From NCBI RefSeq assembly GCF_010731815.2, contig NZ_AP022593.1, positions 2,046,001 through 2,110,000 of the forward strand: a DNA stretch of 64,000 nt, written 5' to 3'. Each line of letters starts with the position of its first letter. Position 1 is the first letter of the stretch. The notes under the pieces are model-generated. The model searched no databases, was not told the DNA's origin, and was given only the letters and a program-made list of their open reading frames with translations. Shown one piece after another: positions 59,008 through 64,000 of the stretch. The position numbers were made by a program, and so were the translations under genes. The DNA comes from Mycolicibacterium arabiense. GTDB taxonomy: Bacteria; Actinomycetota; Actinomycetes; Mycobacteriales; Mycobacteriaceae.

Positions 59008-60358
59008 GGAACGGCTCCGCGGCACCCACGGCGCCCGACTTGCCGACCGCAAAGTACGAGTCGCCCAGTTCCGACGGCGGCAGATGGCTGAAGTGGTTCC
59101 AGTAGTCGAAGACGAAGCCCTCGGGGTTCATGAATTCCTTCATGGCGCGCGGCGAGATGGTCTTGAGCGACGGGTGGTTGTTGCCGATCACGACGACCGA
59201 CGCGCCGCTCACCGCGTCACCGAGGCGGCTGAAGTTGCGTTCGTCGGGGAACTCGCTGGCGAGCAGCTCCTGCGGGGTCACCGGGTCGTACACGCCGATC
59301 TCGGCCTCGGGATGGGCCTTCTTCAGTGCGTCGAGCACCTTGATCGACATCGAGCCGCGCAGGTCGCTGGTCTCGGGCAGACCCTTGAAGGCCATGCCGA
59401 CCAGGTTGATCTTCAGCGGGCTGGGCAGCTCACGGCGCTTGATCTCGCTGCTTATGAACGCGACCGTCTCCTCGGGCTGACGCTCGTTGACCACGCGGCC
59501 CGCGGCGGTGATCTCCAGATCGATGCCGCGGCTGCGCGCGCTCTCCATCAGGATGTGCGGGTCCTTCTCGAGGCACGGGCCGCCGACGAGTCCGGGGAGC
59601 GGAATGTTCGTCCGGTCGTAACCGAGCTTGCCCGAGGAAATGACCTCGTGTGCGCTGACGCCGAACGCATCGCACACTCGGGCGACCTCGTTGGCAAATG
59701 CGAACTGAACGTCGCGGAACGTATTGCTGACCAGTTTTGCGATCTCGGCGGTTTCGATGCTGGAAACGAGAACGATCGAATTGGTGAGTTTGCGGAACAC
59801 CGCCGCGGCGCGGTCGGCAGTGGCCTGATCGTCGGCGCCCACGATTTGGGGTAGCTCACGCAATTCCTGCAATGCCTTGCCCTCGAGGGTGCGCTCGGGG
59901 CACATCGCGATGTCGAAGGTCTTGCCGCTGGCCGCCAGGATCGGTGAGACGACGTCGCGCGTCGTCCCGATCTTGACCGTCGAGCGGAGGATGACCAGGG
60001 CCCCGTCCTGCATGTTCGAGGCGATGTCGCGAGCGGCGGCCTCGATCATGTCGACCCGGGCGACGCCTTCGGGCGATAGCGGCGTGCCCACGGTGATGAT
60101 GTAGACGTCACAGCTGAAGCTCTCGTCGAAGCGTTCGGCGGCGACGAGTTTCTTCGACTTGGTGACCCCGGATAGGGCGTCTGGAAGGCCCGTTTCGGTG
60201 AAATGCGGAATTCCGGAGTTCGTCATGTCGACGATCTCGGACCGTTTCTCCACACCGATGACCGAGTTACCCGCTTCTGCGAGCACCGTGGCCAAGGTGA
60301 GACCGACGTAGCCGAGGCCGACGATCCCGACGTCAAACTTTGCTGGCAAAGCGCTCAT
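59000..60358 (-). CDS. nucleotide-sugar 6-dehydrogenase (UDP-Glc/GlcNAc/ManNAc DH family)
   Basis: The protein has 452 residues. FDVGIVGLGYVGLTLATVLAEAG is the NAD site, CPERTLEGKALQELRELPQIVG is closer to the WecC/WbpA (N-acetylhexosamine) branch than to plain UDP-glucose dehydrogenases, and Cys262 in GGPCLEKDP is the catalytic thiol. It oxidises C6 of a nucleotide sugar to the acid in two NAD steps. With the coupled epimerase it should supply an acidic sugar, most likely to the exopolysaccharide encoded 5-27 kb away. The AAGAAT hexamer seven bases before the ATG may be its -10; no strong ribosome-binding site is seen. Confidence 0.88.
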   Translation of the reverse strand: MSALPAKFDVGIVGLGYVGLTLATVLAEAGNSVIGVEKRSEIVDMTNSGIPHFTETGLPDALSGVTKSKKLVAAERFDESFSCDVYIITVGTPLSPEGVARVDMIEAAARDIASNMQDGALVILRSTVKIGTTRDVVSPILAASGKTFDIAMCPERTLEGKALQELRELPQIVGADDQATADRAAAVFRKLTNSIVLVSSIETAEIAKLVSNTFRDVQFAFANEVARVCDAFGVSAHEVISSGKLGYDRTNIPLPGLVGGPCLEKDPHILMESARSRGIDLEITAAGRVVNERQPEETVAFISSEIKRRELPSPLKINLVGMAFKGLPETSDLRGSMSIKVLDALKKAHPEAEIGVYDPVTPQELLASEFPDERNFSRLGDAVSGASVVVIGNNHPSLKTISPRAMKEFMNPEGFVFDYWNHFSHLPPSELGDSYFAVGKSGAVGAAEPFRG

Positions 60359-60446
60359 TCCTGAGATTCTTACAGGAGTGGGTATGGTGCCGCCAACTCC
60401 ACGTGAAGTCTGATCCCGATGTGTCGTGTCCGCATTTCGAGGTGGG

Positions 60447-60452
60447 TAGGCT
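60447..60452 (+). promoter_or_regulatory. -10 element of sseA, leaderless type
   Basis: TAGGCT fits TANNNT and ends six bases before the GTG at 60459. Confidence 0.45.
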
Positions 60453-60458
60453 CGCACT

Positions 60459-61355
60459 GTGCCATTGCCTGCAGACCCGCATCCGTCCCTTGCCGAGTAC
60501 GCGCACCCGGAGCGCTTGGTCACCGCCGATTGGCTGGCCGGCAACCTCGGCCGCCCGGGCCTGGCCATCGTGGAGTCCGACGAGGACGTCCTCCTCTACG
60601 ACACCGGCCACATCCCCGGCGCGGTGAAGATCGACTGGCACGTCGACCTCAACGATCCGAACGTCCGCGACTACATCGACGGCGCACAGTTCGCCGACCT
60701 GATGAACCGCAAGGGCATCAGCCGCGACGACACCGTCGTCATCTACGGCGACAAGAGCAACTGGTGGGCGGCCTACGCCCTGTGGGTGTTCACGCTCTTC
60801 GGCCACCCCGACGTCCGGTTGCTCGACGGCGGCCGCGACATGTGGGTGTCCAACGGCCGCGACACCACCCTCGACGTGCCGTCCAAGCAGACGACCGGCT
60901 ATCCCGTCGTCGAGCGCGAGGACGCCCCGATCCGCGCCTTCAAGGAGGACGTGCTCGGTGCGCTGGGCACGCAGCCGCTCATCGACGTGCGGTCGCCGCT
61001 GGAGTACACCGGCGAGCGCACGCACATGCCGGACTACCCCGAGGAGGGCGCGCTGCGCGGCGGGCACATCCCGACGGCCCGGTCGATCCCGTGGGCCAAG
61101 GCCGCCGACGACAGCGGCCGGTTCCGCACGCGCGCCGAACTCGAGGACCTGTACGGCTTCCTCTCCCCCGAGGACGACACGGTGGTCTACTGCCGCATCG
61201 GCGAGCGCTCCAGCCACACCTGGTTCGTGTTGACCCACCTGCTCGGACTGCCGAACGTGCGCAACTACGACGGTTCGTGGACCGAGTGGGGCAACGCCGT
61301 GCGCGTGCCCGTCGCGGTCGGCGACGAGCCGGGCGAGGCTCCCGGCGCGTCATGA
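60459..61355 (+). CDS. sseA: thiosulfate/3-mercaptopyruvate sulfurtransferase
   Basis: This two-domain rhodanese has 298 residues. The N-terminal inactive domain (about 20-145) has [18 protein letters not shown]; the C-terminal active domain (about 165-285) carries the catalytic Cys in [15 protein letters not shown]. The CRIGER loop matches the mycobacterial SseA, which supports oxidative-stress resistance. Its stop overlaps the ATG of the SufE-like gene (ATGA), which probably takes up the persulfide sulfur. Confidence 0.93.
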   Translation: MPLPADPHPSLAEYAHPERLVTADWLAGNLGRPGLAIVESDEDVLLYDTGHIPGAVKIDWHVDLNDPNVRDYIDGAQFADLMNRKGISRDDTVVIYGDKSNWWAAYALWVFTLFGHPDVRLLDGGRDMWVSNGRDTTLDVPSKQTTGYPVVEREDAPIRAFKEDVLGALGTQPLIDVRSPLEYTGERTHMPDYPEEGALRGGHIPTARSIPWAKAADDSGRFRTRAELEDLYGFLSPEDDTVVYCRIGERSSHTWFVLTHLLGLPNVRNYDGSWTEWGNAVRVPVAVGDEPGEAPGAS

Positions 61356-61768
61356 CCATGCCCGCCGCCCTGGCGGACGTGGTGTCCGACTTCAACGAGA
61401 TGCAGGGCCAGGACAAGCTGCAGCTGCTGCTCGAGTTCGCCAACGAACTCCCACCGTTGCCCAGCGATCTCGAGGAAGCGGCGATGGAGCCGGTGCCCGA
61501 GTGCCAGTCGCCGCTGTTCCTGCACGTCGATGCGGCCGACCGCGATCGGGTGCGGCTGTACTTCAGTGCTCCCGCCGAGGCGCCGACCACGCGCGGGTTC
61601 GCCGCGATCCTGGCCGCGGGCCTCGACGAACTGTCCGCCGACGAGATCCTCGCCGTGCCCGACGACTTCTACTCCGAACTCGGTCTCGGCAAGCTGATCA
61701 GCCCGCTGCGCCTGCGGGGGATGTCGGCGATGTTGACGCGCATCAAACGCCGGCTGCGCGACGCCTGA
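61352..61768 (+). CDS. SufE-family sulfur acceptor (Rv3284 type)
   Basis: The protein has 138 residues of the SufE/YgdK fold. The sulfur-accepting cysteine is Cys51 in PECQSPLF, and [43 protein letters not shown] is the conserved C-terminal half. It is coupled to sseA by an ATGA overlap, so sulfur transfer from SseA to SufE is the likely function; in M. tuberculosis this pair has been linked to managing reactive species. Confidence 0.92.
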   Translation: MTMPAALADVVSDFNEMQGQDKLQLLLEFANELPPLPSDLEEAAMEPVPECQSPLFLHVDAADRDRVRLYFSAPAEAPTTRGFAAILAAGLDELSADEILAVPDDFYSELGLGKLISPLRLRGMSAMLTRIKRRLRDA

Positions 61769-61786
61769 GCGCCGCTGCGGGCGCTC
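61767..61786 (+). terminator. hairpin terminator of the sseA operon
   Basis: GAGCGCC (61767-61773) pairs perfectly with GGCGCTC (61780-61786) around GCTGCG, starting inside the stop codon of the SufE-like gene. No T run follows. The remaining 160 bp up to accA3 show only a TTCTTA direct repeat (about 61909-61926) that may belong to the accA3 promoter. Confidence 0.45.
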
Positions 61787-61914
61787 GGATTCCCCAGCGG
61801 CAGCACGCGATCACCACGGCCAGGTGGCCAACAGCGGACCTACCCGCCGGTAACCAGCACCGCCTCGCCGGGACGGAAATCGCGCCGCCTAAACTGCCCC
61901 AGATAGATTCTTAA

Positions 61915-63753
<1,839 letters not shown>

Positions 63754-63773
63754 CGGCCTCGGCACGACCATCC

Positions 63774-63831
63774 CCGAGACTGCGGGGAGATCGCGATTCT
63801 CTCGACTTTCGCGCTCTCCCCGCAGTTTCGG
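63774..63831. repeat. long intergenic hairpin element, copy 2 (also accA3 terminator)
   Basis: Seventeen-base arms (63774-63790 and 63815-63831) pair with one G-T mismatch, continued by TCGCG/CGCG inside. The left arm begins CCGAGACTGC, then GAGATCGCG, as in the element at 9965-10026. It starts 21 bp after the accA3 stop. Confidence 0.75.
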
Positions 63832-63856
63832 CGTTTCACCAAGGAGGTGAGGACAC

Positions 63857-64000
63857 GTGGATCCCGTCGAGATCAACAACGGCACGTGGTACCTGAGGGC
63901 GCTGCGCTACGACGACCTGGTGGACGACCGCCCCGCGCTCGCCGAACTCGGCGAGACCGACCTGGACTACGTGCACGACGCCGAGGACGGCTGGGCGGAC
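63857..64000 (+). CDS. probable GNAT-family acetyltransferase, 5' end only
   Basis: Only 48 codons are in the window. The start GTG has a perfect AAGGAGGTGA (63841-63850) six bases upstream. The protein begins MDPVEINNGTWYLRALR, a layout I associate with mycobacterial GNAT acetyltransferases, but the acetyl-CoA motifs lie beyond the edge, so the family call is tentative. In M. tuberculosis sigF-related genes follow accA3 on the other strand, so this is a difference. Confidence 0.5.
   Translation, partial: MDPVEINNGTWYLRALRYDDLVDDRPALAELGETDLDYVHDAEDGWAD

Overview
This window comes from a high-GC actinobacterium and is almost certainly chromosomal DNA of an environmental, probably rapidly growing Mycobacterium (Mycolicibacterium). 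The gene order follows the M. tuberculosis Rv3248c-Rv3285 block closely: sahH, tetR-rubB-rubA-alkB, APC permease, FAD monooxygenase, manA, SIS-domain protein, manB, DUF3499, zincin-like protein, whiB2, fbiA-fbiB, manC, wbbL, rmlD, lcp, TIGR03089 protein, fadE25, purE-purK, gtrA, PH-domain protein, birA, accD5-accE5-maf, sseA, sufE-like gene and accA3. No rRNA, tRNA, CRISPR, phage or insertion sequence was seen, and no stretch longer than about 300 bp lacks a gene.

The interest lies in what interrupts this backbone. (1) 1-5.8 kb: the left edge carries the start of a mycosporine-like amino acid (sunscreen) pathway: a desmethyl-4-deoxygadusol synthase with all three diagnostic residues, a truncated MysB-type O-methyltransferase and a HAD-fold protein that has lost its catalytic aspartates, next to a divergent TetR regulator. 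A secreted LIP-type lipase and an MpaB-type (DUF2236) oxygenase flanked by two small membrane proteins follow. (2) 32.9-55.1 kb: about 22 kb lies exactly between birA and accD5 and encodes a complete Wzx/Wzy-type exopolysaccharide machine. It has a polyprenyl-phosphate sugar phosphotransferase, two Wzz-like proteins (one with a degenerate kinase domain), a Wzy-like polymerase, a Wzx-like flippase, three GT4 glycosyltransferases, a GDP-mannose-dehydratase-like enzyme, a hexapeptide acetyltransferase and a PslG-like secreted glycoside hydrolase. Interleaved in the same translationally coupled operon are five different surface or secreted LIP-family alpha/beta hydrolases, an OafA-type membrane acyltransferase, an SGNH (sialate-O-acetylesterase-like) esterase and a YdcF-like protein. 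(3) 58.0-60.4 kb: a nucleotide-sugar 6-dehydrogenase and an extended-SDR epimerase sit between maf and sseA. (4) A paralogue of the glycoside hydrolase sits between wbbL and rmlD, and a Nudix gene is coupled to fbiB.

The parts fit together. ManA, ManB and ManC make GDP-mannose, which could feed the GMD-like enzyme. The dehydrogenase and epimerase could make a uronic or related sugar. The sugar phosphotransferase and glycosyltransferases would build a lipid-linked repeat unit, Wzx would flip it, and Wzy with the Wzz-like proteins would polymerise it. Acyl and acetyl groups would be added by the AT3 and hexapeptide enzymes, and the five LIP hydrolases are positioned to edit or transfer acyl groups on the product outside the membrane. 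That last step is inference and is the best candidate here for an undescribed system: an acylated mycobacterial exopolysaccharide with a dedicated set of esterases or transacylases.

Regulatory signals: many backbone genes have a TANNNT -10 hexamer 6-8 nt before the start codon and no Shine-Dalgarno, which implies leaderless transcripts. Most accessory genes are instead linked by ATGA or GTGA stop-start overlaps. A related long hairpin occurs twice (about 10.0 kb and 63.8 kb) and looks like a dispersed intergenic element. A Crp-like palindrome lies upstream of birA.
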